DNA from: Maribacter aquivivus
GTDB taxonomy: Bacteria; Bacteroidota; Bacteroidia; Flavobacteriales; Flavobacteriaceae
Direction: 5' to 3'
Assembly: GCF_900142175.1 (NCBI RefSeq)
Contig: NZ_FQZX01000002.1
Location: 1,109,063-1,173,062 of the forward strand
DNA: 64,000 nucleotides
The notes under the pieces were generated by a model, which did not search any database, was not told where the DNA came from, and saw only the letters and a list, made by a program, of their open reading frames with translations. Position numbers and translations under genes: made by a program. Numbering within the stretch: position 1 is the first letter of the stretch; every line of letters begins with the position of its first letter. Shown here in pieces: positions 9,537-18,857 of the stretch.

Positions 9537-11141
9537 TTATTTTTGGGTAATAACGGTAAAGCTTAAATCTAACGGATTTAAGGCTTCAAATAACATAGGC
9601 ACTAAGTCTTCGCCATAAGCCAAATAAAACTCAGAAAAATTCAACTGACGTTCTTGAAGCGACTGGTTCGGAAAAATTTCATTCTGTAGTTCTGTCATTC
9701 GAACTACGTGATCTTTCAATTTTCTTTTCTGCGCTTGCAACAATCTTTTTTCTAAAGCATCTAAGCCTTTTTTCTGCTTTACTTCTTGTGCTTTTACAGC
9801 TCCTAAAAATGACTTATCGGTCTTTTCTGTTAGTACGTATAAATCTTTAAACTGCTCTTCAAGCAATTTCTTTTGTGGAGAAAAATCAATGTCGATATTA
9901 GAAATTTCTCGAATTTTTTTATTGATAAGGCTGTTCTGCTTTAAGAATATATCTGACTTAGAAATATTCATTCGCTCTAGCTTTTCGGCTTGTTTCTCGG
10001 TAATGATCAAAGCTGAATTTCTAACCAATAAAATTGGAAAAGGAACATTCATCGCCTCAAAAGCTGCTTTCAATTCTAACCAATAGGCAATCTCTCCGCC
10101 TCCGCCTATATAACACAGATTAGGTAAAATCACTTCTTGGTATAATGGTCTTGCGATTACATTGGGTGAAAAACGCTCTGGGTGAGCATTCATCTCTTCT
10201 ACCAACCCTTCTTTAGTGAAAGAAATAGTTGTTTCATTTACTAAATACTTCTCTTTACTTTCAATAATTCTTTCGCGAATACCATCTTTTAAATAGAAAT
10301 AGTTGATTTCACGCGGATTTACCTGTACCGGATAATCAGATGAAATTTCCTCTATATCTTTAATGGTTTCTGATACTTTTTTGAACGCAGTTTGCTCAAA
10401 AATATCTTTCTTCATGTACGGTATAAGCGTCTTTTTTAAGTCTACATCATCACCATCAACAATTACTAATCCGTAGTCCTTAAAAATTTCGTTTGTTAAA
10501 AACCTAGTTGCATTCGTTAGGTTATCATGTTTCAGATATGCGTTTTCAAACAGATTTTTTAGCCTTTTAGCATTGTTACTGTCGCCAATAGTTTTTGAGT
10601 ATAATGTAAAAACCTCTTCTAACCCTTTGGTAGGCAAATGCCCAACAGCACCAGATGCTTCCTTATTCCATTGAAATTTTAATCCCTTGAAATTAAAATA
10701 ATTGATTTCGTCAAAATCGTGATCTTCTGTAGCCATCCAGTAAATAGGTACAAAATTACTATCAGGATATTCCTTTTTTAACTGCTTCGTTAAATTGATT
10801 GTAGAAATAATCTTGTATAAAAAATACAACGGACCCGTAAAAAGATTTAACTGATGTCCCGTAACTATAGTGAACGTGTTTTTTTCTTTTAAGAGATCAA
10901 TATTAGCCGCTGTACCTTTAGAAGTATCGGTGTTTTTATATTGATTTTGCATTGAAGAATGCAGCACATCTCGTTGAGCTTGGGTAAAATGCTTCCCTTT
11001 CTCTTCAATTTGTCCTTTAAATCCGTTAACATCGGGAAACCGATTGTACAATGGTTTTAACTTGGTATTTTTAGCGACGTAATCGCAAATTAATTTCGAA
11101 AAATAGCCCGTTTTTTCTAAGGGTAAACAATCAATATCCAT
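9537..11141 (-). CDS. bshC: Bacillithiol biosynthesis cysteine-adding enzyme BshC
   Basis: Adds cysteine to glucosaminyl-malate in the last step of bacillithiol synthesis, the low-molecular-weight thiol of Firmicutes and many Bacteroidota. The 534-residue length is typical. Recognisable segments are FTIVTGHQLNLFTGPLYFLYK near residue 93, PIYWMATEDHDFDEI near residue 132 and PNLCYIGGGGEIAYWLELK near residue 345, which form the nucleotidyl-like fold with HIGH-like sequence. A C-terminal coiled coil follows, with charged Lys/Glu-rich helices at residues 440-490. Genes for BshA and BshB are not in the window. Confidence 0.95.
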   Translation of the reverse strand: MDIDCLPLEKTGYFSKLICDYVAKNTKLKPLYNRFPDVNGFKGQIEEKGKHFTQAQRDVLHSSMQNQYKNTDTSKGTAANIDLLKEKNTFTIVTGHQLNLFTGPLYFLYKIISTINLTKQLKKEYPDSNFVPIYWMATEDHDFDEINYFNFKGLKFQWNKEASGAVGHLPTKGLEEVFTLYSKTIGDSNNAKRLKNLFENAYLKHDNLTNATRFLTNEIFKDYGLVIVDGDDVDLKKTLIPYMKKDIFEQTAFKKVSETIKDIEEISSDYPVQVNPREINYFYLKDGIRERIIESKEKYLVNETTISFTKEGLVEEMNAHPERFSPNVIARPLYQEVILPNLCYIGGGGEIAYWLELKAAFEAMNVPFPILLVRNSALIITEKQAEKLERMNISKSDIFLKQNSLINKKIREISNIDIDFSPQKKLLEEQFKDLYVLTEKTDKSFLGAVKAQEVKQKKGLDALEKRLLQAQKRKLKDHVVRMTELQNEIFPNQSLQERQLNFSEFYLAYGEDLVPMLFEALNPLDLSFTVITQK

Positions 11142-11312
11142 ATAAAAAGTAAATACTTGGTAAATATAAAACCCTTTCGTTTTACATTTCCTAAATATAA
11201 GTTAATTACCACTAGTATTAAATACCCGATTACTCGTCAAAATACAAGCCAAATCAAGTACATTTTGCATTTATTTTAATAGATTTGACTGACTCTCAAC
11301 ACAAATAACTAT

Positions 11313-13766
11313 ATGAAACTAATTTTACGCTACGCATTATTTTTTATCCCACTTTTGAGTTTAGCTCAACTAAAATCTCCTTCAGAATTTTTAGGTTATG
11401 AATTAGGCACACAATTTACAAGACACCATGAGGTTGTTGATTACTATCAATATTTGGCAGAGGCTGAACCGCAACGCATGACGCTTATTGAATATGGTAA
11501 AACCAATGAACGCAGACCGCTGTTATTGGCTACCATTTCTACAAAAGAAAATATGCAAAACCTCGACAATATTAGAGAAGAGCATATGAAAGCCTTAAAC
11601 GGTGAAGGCTCACCAGATAAAGCTATAGTATGGCTTAGCTACAATGTGCATGGTAATGAAAGTGTTAGTACTGAAGCTTCAATGCAAACCATTTATGATC
11701 TATTTACTAGCAAAAGCAGTTATCTAGAAAACACAGTCGTATTAATGGACCCTTGTATTAACCCAGATGGTAGAGATCGTTATGTAAACTGGTACAACCA
11801 ATTTAAAAACTCACCAAATCAAGTTGACCCAAATAGCAAGGAGCACCATGAAAATTGGTGGAGCGGTCGTAGCAATCACTATATGTTCGATTTAAATAGA
11901 GATTGGGCGTGGCTTACACAAGTAGAAAGTCAGCAACGTTTAAAGCAGTTTAATAAATGGCTGCCTCACGTACATGTAGATTTTCACGAGCAAGGTGTTG
12001 ACAACCCTTATTATTTTGCACCAGCTGCTGAACCTTTTCATGAAGTAATTACGGATTTTCAAAGAGAATTTCAAGAAACCATTGGTAAAAACCATGCTAA
12101 ATATTTCGATGAAAACGGATGGTTTTACTTTACAAAAGAAGTATTCGACTTACTTTACCCAAGTTATGGCGATACCTACCCTACCTATAATGGCGGTATT
12201 GGTATGACTTATGAACAAGGAGGTGGCGGTCGTGCCGGTCTTGGTATTACTACCAGTATTGGTGATACGCTAACGTTAAAGGATAGAATTTCTCATCATC
12301 TAACTACTGGTTTGTCTACCGTAGAAGTAGCATCAAAAAATGTATCGAAATTAAATGACGAGTTTAAAAAGTTTTACCTGAATAAAAATTTCAAATACAA
12401 AAGTTATGTATTGAATGGTAACCCAGATAAATTAGAGGTTTTAGCAAGTTTATTAGACAAACATGAAATAAAATACCAAGCTGGCACCAATAGTACGGTT
12501 AAAGGGTACAGCTATACAACTGGCAAAACAGGATCGTTAAAAAGCACCAACCAAAGTTTAGTAATTTCATCAAATCAACCGAAAAGCACTTTGGTAAAGG
12601 TATTGTTCGAACCTATGGCAAAACTAAGCGATTCTGTTACTTATGACATTACTGCATGGTCTTTACCTTATGCCTACGGATTAGATGCTATTGCCAGTGA
12701 AAGTAATTTTAACGGTTCTTCTGCTGCACCTAAAAAGCCTGAGCTTAAAAATATAGATGCAAACAAGTATGCTTATTTGGCGGACTGGAATAGTATGAAA
12801 GACGCTCAATTTTTGGCTGAATTATTACGCAATAAAGTACGTGTGCGTTATGCGCACAAGCCTTTTACATTAGATGGTATTTCTCATGAGCGCGGTACAT
12901 TGATTATTACGAAAAGTGATAATAAGCAGTTGAAGAATTTTAATGATATTTTAAATACGGCTTCTGTTAACCATTCTAAAGAATTAATATCTACCAATAC
13001 TGGCTTTGTAGAAAGCGGTAAAGATTTTGGCTCGGGTTATGTTGACGTTATTCAGAATTTGAATATTGCCGTACTTTCTGGAGAGCCTACTTCTACCCTT
13101 CGCTTTGGAGAAATATGGAACTTTTTTGAACAACAATTAGACTACCCTATTTCTGTATTGGATGAGGATTATTTTGCACGCGTAGATCTTGCCAAATACG
13201 ATATTTTAATTTTACCTGATGGTAGAGGTTACAATAGCTTTTTAACCACCTACAACAAAGAGAAAATTAAAGACTGGGTAAAACGTGGTGGAAAATTAAT
13301 TGCCATGGGTGGCGCTATTGATGGTATTACAGCTTCTGACAAAGACTTTGCCCTCAAAGAAAAAGAAATCAAAAAAGACTCTTCAAATACCATTGAATCT
13401 TTTGAAATTTCAGAAAGAGAACAAATAAAATCTGCCATTACAGGAGCTATTTTTAAAGCAACGGTTGATAACACAAATCCTTTGGCATATGGCTACAGCG
13501 ATACTTATTTCACCCTTAAACTTGGCTCAAGTTCTTACAAGTATTTAGAAAATGGTAGTGCAGTGTATTTAAGCAAAGGCAACAATGTACCCGTATCTGG
13601 ATTCGCAGGTAGCGAGGCAAAGAAAAAAATTGCCGAAACCTTAATTTTCGGTACCGAAGAAATGGGGCGAGGACAAGTAATATACATGGTAGACAATCCG
13701 CTATTTAGAGGTTTTTGGGAAAATGGAAAACTATTTTTCGCTAACGCTTTATTCATGGTTAACTAG
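11313..13766 (+). CDS. Secreted M14-family zinc carboxypeptidase
   Basis: This 817-residue secreted protein has a signal peptide at residues 1-18 (LILRYALFFIPLLSLAQ). The M14 catalytic domain has the zinc motif in SYNVHGNESVSTEA (H113, E116) and the third zinc ligand in HVHVDFHEQG. MTYEQGGGGRAG near residue 305 probably contributes the catalytic region. The second half (from about residue 590, LNIAVLSGEPTSTLRFGE) resembles a class I glutamine-amidotransferase-like fold, common in this bacteroidotal M14 subgroup. It probably trims peptides outside the cytoplasm. The DUF4177 gene follows after 8 bases. Confidence 0.9.
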   Translation: MKLILRYALFFIPLLSLAQLKSPSEFLGYELGTQFTRHHEVVDYYQYLAEAEPQRMTLIEYGKTNERRPLLLATISTKENMQNLDNIREEHMKALNGEGSPDKAIVWLSYNVHGNESVSTEASMQTIYDLFTSKSSYLENTVVLMDPCINPDGRDRYVNWYNQFKNSPNQVDPNSKEHHENWWSGRSNHYMFDLNRDWAWLTQVESQQRLKQFNKWLPHVHVDFHEQGVDNPYYFAPAAEPFHEVITDFQREFQETIGKNHAKYFDENGWFYFTKEVFDLLYPSYGDTYPTYNGGIGMTYEQGGGGRAGLGITTSIGDTLTLKDRISHHLTTGLSTVEVASKNVSKLNDEFKKFYLNKNFKYKSYVLNGNPDKLEVLASLLDKHEIKYQAGTNSTVKGYSYTTGKTGSLKSTNQSLVISSNQPKSTLVKVLFEPMAKLSDSVTYDITAWSLPYAYGLDAIASESNFNGSSAAPKKPELKNIDANKYAYLADWNSMKDAQFLAELLRNKVRVRYAHKPFTLDGISHERGTLIITKSDNKQLKNFNDILNTASVNHSKELISTNTGFVESGKDFGSGYVDVIQNLNIAVLSGEPTSTLRFGEIWNFFEQQLDYPISVLDEDYFARVDLAKYDILILPDGRGYNSFLTTYNKEKIKDWVKRGGKLIAMGGAIDGITASDKDFALKEKEIKKDSSNTIESFEISEREQIKSAITGAIFKATVDNTNPLAYGYSDTYFTLKLGSSSYKYLENGSAVYLSKGNNVPVSGFAGSEAKKKIAETLIFGTEEMGRGQVIYMVDNPLFRGFWENGKLFFANALFMVN

Positions 13767-13774
13767 AAAACAGT

Positions 13775-13969
13775 ATGAAAGAATATAAAGTTGAAACCCT
13801 GATTTTCTATTCAAAACTAACTTTTGACAGAAACCATTTAGCGAAGTCATCAAATAAAGCAATTCAAGATAAATTAAACGAATATGCTAAAAATGGCTGG
13901 CGTTTGGTATCTACAGATACTACCGAATTCGGCATGGCTATGTATATTTATCTGTATTTTGAAAAATAA
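13775..13969 (+). CDS. DUF4177 domain protein
   Basis: This 64-residue protein has the DUF4177 layout: MKEYKVETL at the start, a helix with QDKLNEYAKNGWRLVS in the middle, then a hydrophobic C-terminal strand ending YIYLYFEK. The function is unknown. It starts 8 bases after the M14 peptidase gene and is probably co-transcribed. No signal peptide is visible. It is a believable small gene because the YAKNGWRLVS motif is strongly family-like. Confidence 0.8.
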   Translation: MKEYKVETLIFYSKLTFDRNHLAKSSNKAIQDKLNEYAKNGWRLVSTDTTEFGMAMYIYLYFEK

Positions 13970-13977
13970 ATATCCTC

Positions 13978-14079
13978 GGGACAAGACCGTTAGGCATTGA
14001 ATTATAAATTTAATTGAGATTTAGACGCAAGCTTCAGAGCATTTAAATCTCGTTTATCTAGTAAAATCATATTATTTAG
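13978..14079. repeat. Possible decayed intergenic repeat with stem GAGATTTA/TAAATCTC
   Basis: Starts with CCTCGGGACAAG, which resembles the ends of imperfect intergenic repeats I have seen in flavobacterial genomes (recollection, not verified). An 8-bp inverted repeat, 14016-14023 with 14044-14051, spans a 20-base loop. It has no coding potential. Confidence 0.3.
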
Positions 14080-14119
14080 ATATCCCTGAAACAGTTAAAT
14101 TCGTTTCAGGGATATTTTA
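14080..14119 (+). terminator. Intrinsic terminator
   Basis: A perfect 13-bp stem ATATCCCTGAAAC (14080-14092) pairs with 14103-14115 across a 10-base loop, followed by TTTAT. It ends the M14/DUF4177 transcript upstream of the DUF2339 gene. Confidence 0.8.
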
Positions 14120-14211
14120 TTTCATAGCTACACCAACCTTTCCCCAACATATTTGCATCTTTTGCGTTTAAATTAGAAGACCCTAACCTTTTTGGTTAAA
14201 AACCACCACCA

Positions 14212-16575
14212 ATGCCAAACAATCAAGATCAAATAAATAACCTTATGCATAAGTTAGAACTGCTTTTAAAAAAGCAGCAAGACTTTAATATTGAGGTAAA
14301 TGAAATTCGCAGAGATATTCAAATTCTCAGAAATACTCAGGCGATAAAATTCAACGAAGAGACTGCCAATCAAACAACTAAACCTCAAGAAGTAAGTATT
14401 GAAAAAGAGGCTATAGTAATAGATAGAGCCGTAGAAATTGAAACTCCTGCTCCTACTCCTATAGAATTTACTGCTATTCAAGAAGAACCTAAAACGATTT
14501 CTGAAAAGAAAATAAAATTACCAAAAGGCAAATCTAATCTTGAGAAATTTATTGGTGAGAATCTTATCAATAAAATAGGGATACTTATTACCGTAATCGG
14601 GGTTGGAATTGGCGCAAAATACTCTATCGAAAATAATTTAATTAGTCCGTTAACCAGAATTATACTTGGGTATTTGGTAGGTATTGGCCTATTAGGATTC
14701 GGATTTAAGCTAAAAGCAAAATACGTAAGTTATAGCGCTGTTCTAGTAAGTGGTGCTTTAGCTATTCTTTATTTCTTAACCTACATCGCTTATGACCTTT
14801 ACGGGTTATTTCCGCAGATGGTAGCATTTGGTATTATGCTTTTATTTACCGTTTTTGGGGTGGTAGCCGCACTCAGCTACAACAAGCAGATTATTGCTCA
14901 TATTGGTCTAGTAGGGGCTTACGCCGTACCTTTTCTTTTAAGTAATGATTCTGGTAATGTTACTGCACTATTTAGTTATATCGCCTTAATTAATATTGGC
15001 CTCTTAGTTATTTCATTTAAAAAATATTGGAAGGCCCTCTACTACGTAGCCTTTGCATTCACCTGGCTTATTTATGGATCTTGGTATGCATTCTCTAGCT
15101 ACGATGAAGATTTCTCTATAGGTTTTGGCTTTTTAGCGCTATTCTTCACATTGTTTTATTCTACGTTTTTAGCGTTTAAATTAATAAAATCTGAAAAATT
15201 TCAAGTTGCAGATATTATTTTGATCATGCTGAATTCGTTCATATTTTACGGCTTTGGTATTGCCTGGCTCTATGATTATGAAGGAGGACAGTTTTATTTA
15301 GGTTTATTCACCTTATTGAATGCACTTATACACTTTGTGATAACGGTAATTATATTCAAAAGAAAACTAGCTGATCGTAAGTTATTCTTCTTAACCTCTG
15401 GGTTTGTACTTACATTTATTACCATAGCTGTACCTGTTCAATTAGACGGTAATTGGGTAACGCTATTTTGGGCTTTCGAAGCCGCTCTACTATTTTGGAT
15501 CGGTCGTACTAAAAAAGTTAAATTCTATGAATACCTTTCTTATATATTGGTTGCGCTAGCGTTCTTAAGTTTAACAATGGATTGGGCAGCAAGGTACTCT
15601 TATATGAATACCGCAGATGAATGGAGCTTATTATTAAACACCACATTTTTGACTTCGATTCTTTGTGTTGCTGTCTTCGGATTCATGACTTGGATTCAAA
15701 CAAAATTCAACACTGACAAACCGTCAATAGTTCAACAGATAATGACATTTGGTATTCCTGCTTTACTTGTGGGTACACTCTACTTTGCCTTCTATCTTGA
15801 AATTGAACAGTATTGGAACAATGCCTTTCAGTTATCTAAAATAGAGATATCAAGTACTTCTAGTGATTACCCAGAATATAATTATAACCTTAAAGATTTT
15901 GAAGCTATTTGGTTAATTCTATACACCATGTTTTTTATAAGCGTTCTAAGTTTCATAAATATCATCAAAATTAAAAACAAGATATTAGGAATTGTAGCCC
16001 TAGGCTCTGCCCTTTTAATAACTTTATTGTTCCTTACAAACGGACTTTACACCTTAAGTGAGTTACGTGAAAATTACATTACCCAAGAGCTTACTGAATT
16101 TTATAATATAGGAGCATATAATATTTACATACGCTATATTTCATTTGCATTTCTTGCATTTCTACTATTCTCCATTTACAAATTAGCACAGCAAAAATAT
16201 CTAAAGTTCAATTACAAAATTCCGTTTGAAATTCTAATGCATACCGCAATTATATGGGTAACAAGTAGTGAATTGCTAAATTGGATGGATATGTCTGGGT
16301 CTGAACAATCTTATAAATTAGGACTTAGTATTCTTTGGGGATTCTATGCTTTACTACTTATCGCTTTGGGTATTTGGAAAAAGAAAAAATACCTGCGTAT
16401 CGGTGCTATTATACTATTCTCCATCACGTTAATTAAGTTATTCTTCTATGACATTTCATCGTTGAATACCATTTCTAAGACAATCGTTTTTGTATCATTG
16501 GGAGTCTTATTATTGATTATTTCATTTCTTTACAACAAATACAAACACATTATTACAGATGAAACTAAACCATAG
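14212..16575 (+). CDS. DUF2339 polytopic membrane protein
   Basis: This 787-residue protein has an N-terminal coiled coil (residues 5-45, QINNLMHKLELLLKKQQDFN) and a charged, proline-containing linker. About 20 hydrophobic transmembrane segments follow, starting with LEKFIGENLINKIGILITVIG near residue 107, the conserved entry of DUF2339. The family function is unknown. The gene overlaps the downstream DUF3999-type gene by 17 bases. The two families are recurrent neighbours, so they probably form one membrane complex. No enzymatic motif is evident. Confidence 0.85.
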   Translation: MPNNQDQINNLMHKLELLLKKQQDFNIEVNEIRRDIQILRNTQAIKFNEETANQTTKPQEVSIEKEAIVIDRAVEIETPAPTPIEFTAIQEEPKTISEKKIKLPKGKSNLEKFIGENLINKIGILITVIGVGIGAKYSIENNLISPLTRIILGYLVGIGLLGFGFKLKAKYVSYSAVLVSGALAILYFLTYIAYDLYGLFPQMVAFGIMLLFTVFGVVAALSYNKQIIAHIGLVGAYAVPFLLSNDSGNVTALFSYIALINIGLLVISFKKYWKALYYVAFAFTWLIYGSWYAFSSYDEDFSIGFGFLALFFTLFYSTFLAFKLIKSEKFQVADIILIMLNSFIFYGFGIAWLYDYEGGQFYLGLFTLLNALIHFVITVIIFKRKLADRKLFFLTSGFVLTFITIAVPVQLDGNWVTLFWAFEAALLFWIGRTKKVKFYEYLSYILVALAFLSLTMDWAARYSYMNTADEWSLLLNTTFLTSILCVAVFGFMTWIQTKFNTDKPSIVQQIMTFGIPALLVGTLYFAFYLEIEQYWNNAFQLSKIEISSTSSDYPEYNYNLKDFEAIWLILYTMFFISVLSFINIIKIKNKILGIVALGSALLITLLFLTNGLYTLSELRENYITQELTEFYNIGAYNIYIRYISFAFLAFLLFSIYKLAQQKYLKFNYKIPFEILMHTAIIWVTSSELLNWMDMSGSEQSYKLGLSILWGFYALLLIALGIWKKKKYLRIGAIILFSITLIKLFFYDISSLNTISKTIVFVSLGVLLLIISFLYNKYKHIITDETKP

Positions 16576-17785
16576 TTTTCTAACCATAATTGCCTTTCTG
16601 AGCATTTCATTTTGTTTCGGACAAATGGATTCCTACTCTAAAAAAATTGAGTTAAAAGGAATTGATAGTCTTTGGCACACTATTGAATTACCAAATATAG
16701 TTTTTGAAGATATTAATACCAACATAAGCGATATTCGTGTATATGGGGTTACCGCTACCGATACTATTGAAGCGCCATACCTTCATAAAGTTTCTAAAGC
16801 TGAAAATTCGAATTCAGAGATATCTTTCAACCTTATAAATAGCGTCAATAATTCTAAAGGTTATTTCTACACCTATGAGCTACCCCAGAAAGAAACTATT
16901 AACGAGATTCTACTAAACATAGAAGATCCTAATTTTAATTGGGAAATTACACTTGAGGGTAGTCAACATCAGAAACAATGGTTTACTATTCTAGAAGACT
17001 ATCGTATTTTATCTATTAATAATGACCAGACCAATTATTCGTTTACCACATTAAAGTTTTCAGATGCTAGCTTTAGATATTACAGAGTATTAATAAAGAG
17101 TAAAGAAAAACCAAGCTTAACATCTGTAAATATTTCAAAAAAAGCAAAAAAACCTGCCGAATATCGCGATTACGATGTGCAATCTTTTAACGTTTCTCAA
17201 GAGGATAAAAAGACAATTATAGATATCGATTTAAAAAACCGTGTACCTCTAAATTTACTAGAGCTGACCGTTGATGATAAAATAGATTACTATAGGTCAA
17301 TTTCTATTCAATATTTAGTTGATAGTGTAAAAACTGAAAAAGGTTATTATCACAATTACAGTCCTTTAGCTACAAAAACTCTTTCTTCAATGGAAGATAA
17401 TAGTTTTCAATTACCTAGTACGTTAGCACAAAAACTCCGCGTTATTATTTTAAATAATGACAATCAGCCTTTAAAAGTATCTAATGTAAAACTTAAAGGA
17501 TATCTGCATACATTGACCACACGTTTTACAGAACCGGCTACCTATTTTCTAGTTTACGGCAAGCCGTATGACAATTTCCCCAATTACGACATATCAAAAA
17601 CTACGGTTTCTTTACCAAAGAATATTACAAAACTAGATTTTGGTAGCGTAGTAGAAATACCTAAACCAGAAATTGAGACAATCAATCCTATTTTCGAAAA
17701 CAAATGGTGGTTGTGGGTAATTATTGGTGTGGTAATCTTATTATTAGGGTATTTCACTATTGGGATGATGAAGAAGGAACTTTAG
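16559..17785 (+). CDS. DUF3999-like secreted protein with C-terminal membrane anchor
   Basis: This 408-residue protein has a signal peptide (residues 1-21, FLTIIAFLSISFCFGQ). A large extracytoplasmic beta-rich body includes a discoidin-like stretch (NWEITLEGSQHQKQWFTI, then SFRYYRVLIKS). One C-terminal membrane helix follows (WWLWVIIGVVILLLGYFTIGM, core quoted) with a short basic tail. This matches DUF3999 architecture. It overlaps the DUF2339 gene and shares its transcript. It probably presents a sensing or binding domain beside the DUF2339 membrane protein (inference). Confidence 0.75.
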   Translation: MKLNHSFLTIIAFLSISFCFGQMDSYSKKIELKGIDSLWHTIELPNIVFEDINTNISDIRVYGVTATDTIEAPYLHKVSKAENSNSEISFNLINSVNNSKGYFYTYELPQKETINEILLNIEDPNFNWEITLEGSQHQKQWFTILEDYRILSINNDQTNYSFTTLKFSDASFRYYRVLIKSKEKPSLTSVNISKKAKKPAEYRDYDVQSFNVSQEDKKTIIDIDLKNRVPLNLLELTVDDKIDYYRSISIQYLVDSVKTEKGYYHNYSPLATKTLSSMEDNSFQLPSTLAQKLRVIILNNDNQPLKVSNVKLKGYLHTLTTRFTEPATYFLVYGKPYDNFPNYDISKTTVSLPKNITKLDFGSVVEIPKPEIETINPIFENKWWLWVIIGVVILLLGYFTIGMMKKEL

Positions 17786-17809
17786 TTCAAAAATACTTCC
17801 TAACTAAAA

Positions 17810-17840
17810 GGCTTCATTTTAGGAAATGAAGCCCTTTTTT
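17810..17840 (+). terminator. Intrinsic terminator after DUF3999-like gene
   Basis: GGCTTCATTT (17810-17819) pairs with AAATGAAGCC (17824-17833), followed by a C and a T-run. Confidence 0.85.
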
Positions 17841-17900
17841 TCAAAAAACATTACACCCAAAGAAATAAAACCTTCATGAAATTTCATCGTAAGTAGTCTG

Positions 17901-18857
17901 ATGAAAAATTATATTCTAATTCTTTTCCTATTACCAACGGTTCTTTTAAGTCAAAAAATAGACAATCTTGCATCCTTCAGAGATATGCGCAGTGAAAGCT
18001 ATTTCCGATTTAATTATGACAATGATTTCTTCGCTGCATCAGATAAAAATTACACGCAAGGCTATAGTTTTGAATATGCGAATCAGAGCTTAGCCAAGAA
18101 TCCGGCACACTCTCTATTCATTAAACCAAAGACCAGTTACTTCACTTACGGATTGGCATTAGAGCATATAGGATATACGCCTAGCGATTTTGTTAGTCCC
18201 GATATTCAAATTGATGATAGACCCTTTGCTGCTGCTATATATATTAAGAGTTTTGTAATTGCAATAGATACCATTTCTAAATCAAGATTATCTCAATCAT
18301 TAAGTCTGGGGATTATTGGTCCCGGTGCATTTGGCAAAGAAATGCAAACAGCTATTCATAAACTTATCGAAAACAAAACTCCCGGTGGCTGGGACAATCA
18401 AATTCAGAACGATCTTGTACTGAACTATAAAATGGGCTACGAGAAGCAAGTCTTCAATTTTAAAGACATAGCTAATTTACAGATCATAGCGTCATTGCAA
18501 CTGGGAACACTCTTTACAAATGCATCTGTCGGATTTAATGCTACTGTCGGACTAATAGATCATCCGTTTTCTAGAAATGGTACACATTCGAAGTTTAAAT
18601 TTTATGCTTTTGCACAGCCCACAGTTAATGTAGTTGGTTTTGATGCCACCTTGCAAGGCGGCATTTTCACCAATGACAATCCTTATATCATTTCTTCGAA
18701 AAATATAGAAAGGTTAACCGCACAAATCGACTACGGACTCATACTCAAATACAGGAAACTGTATTTAGAATATGCCAGAACAACAATAACCAAAGAATTC
18801 ACCTCTGGTAATACAGCCAATTGGGGCGGTTTTAAAGCAGGCTTTCTATTTAATTAG
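17901..18857 (+). CDS. LpxR-family outer-membrane lipid A deacylase
   Basis: This 318-residue protein has a signal peptide (residues 1-17, ILILFLLPTVLLSQ) and a predicted 12-strand outer-membrane barrel. The signature RFNYDNDFFAASDKNYTQGY near residue 35 corresponds to the LpxR active-site region (N-D...D-x-x-Y-T-x-G). QIDDRPFAAAIYI and the GPGAFGKEMQ segment are also typical of the DUF2219/LpxR family. LpxR removes the 3'-acyloxyacyl chain from lipid A. Substrate specificity here is inferred from the family. It ends in a 4-base overlap with rimO on the other strand. Confidence 0.85.
   Translation: MKNYILILFLLPTVLLSQKIDNLASFRDMRSESYFRFNYDNDFFAASDKNYTQGYSFEYANQSLAKNPAHSLFIKPKTSYFTYGLALEHIGYTPSDFVSPDIQIDDRPFAAAIYIKSFVIAIDTISKSRLSQSLSLGIIGPGAFGKEMQTAIHKLIENKTPGGWDNQIQNDLVLNYKMGYEKQVFNFKDIANLQIIASLQLGTLFTNASVGFNATVGLIDHPFSRNGTHSKFKFYAFAQPTVNVVGFDATLQGGIFTNDNPYIISSKNIERLTAQIDYGLILKYRKLYLEYARTTITKEFTSGNTANWGGFKAGFLFN

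Noticed and set aside
12600..12620. GTTCGAACC, like the T-arm of a tRNA
   Set aside because: It lies inside the M14 peptidase reading frame and the surrounding bases do not fold into a cloverleaf.
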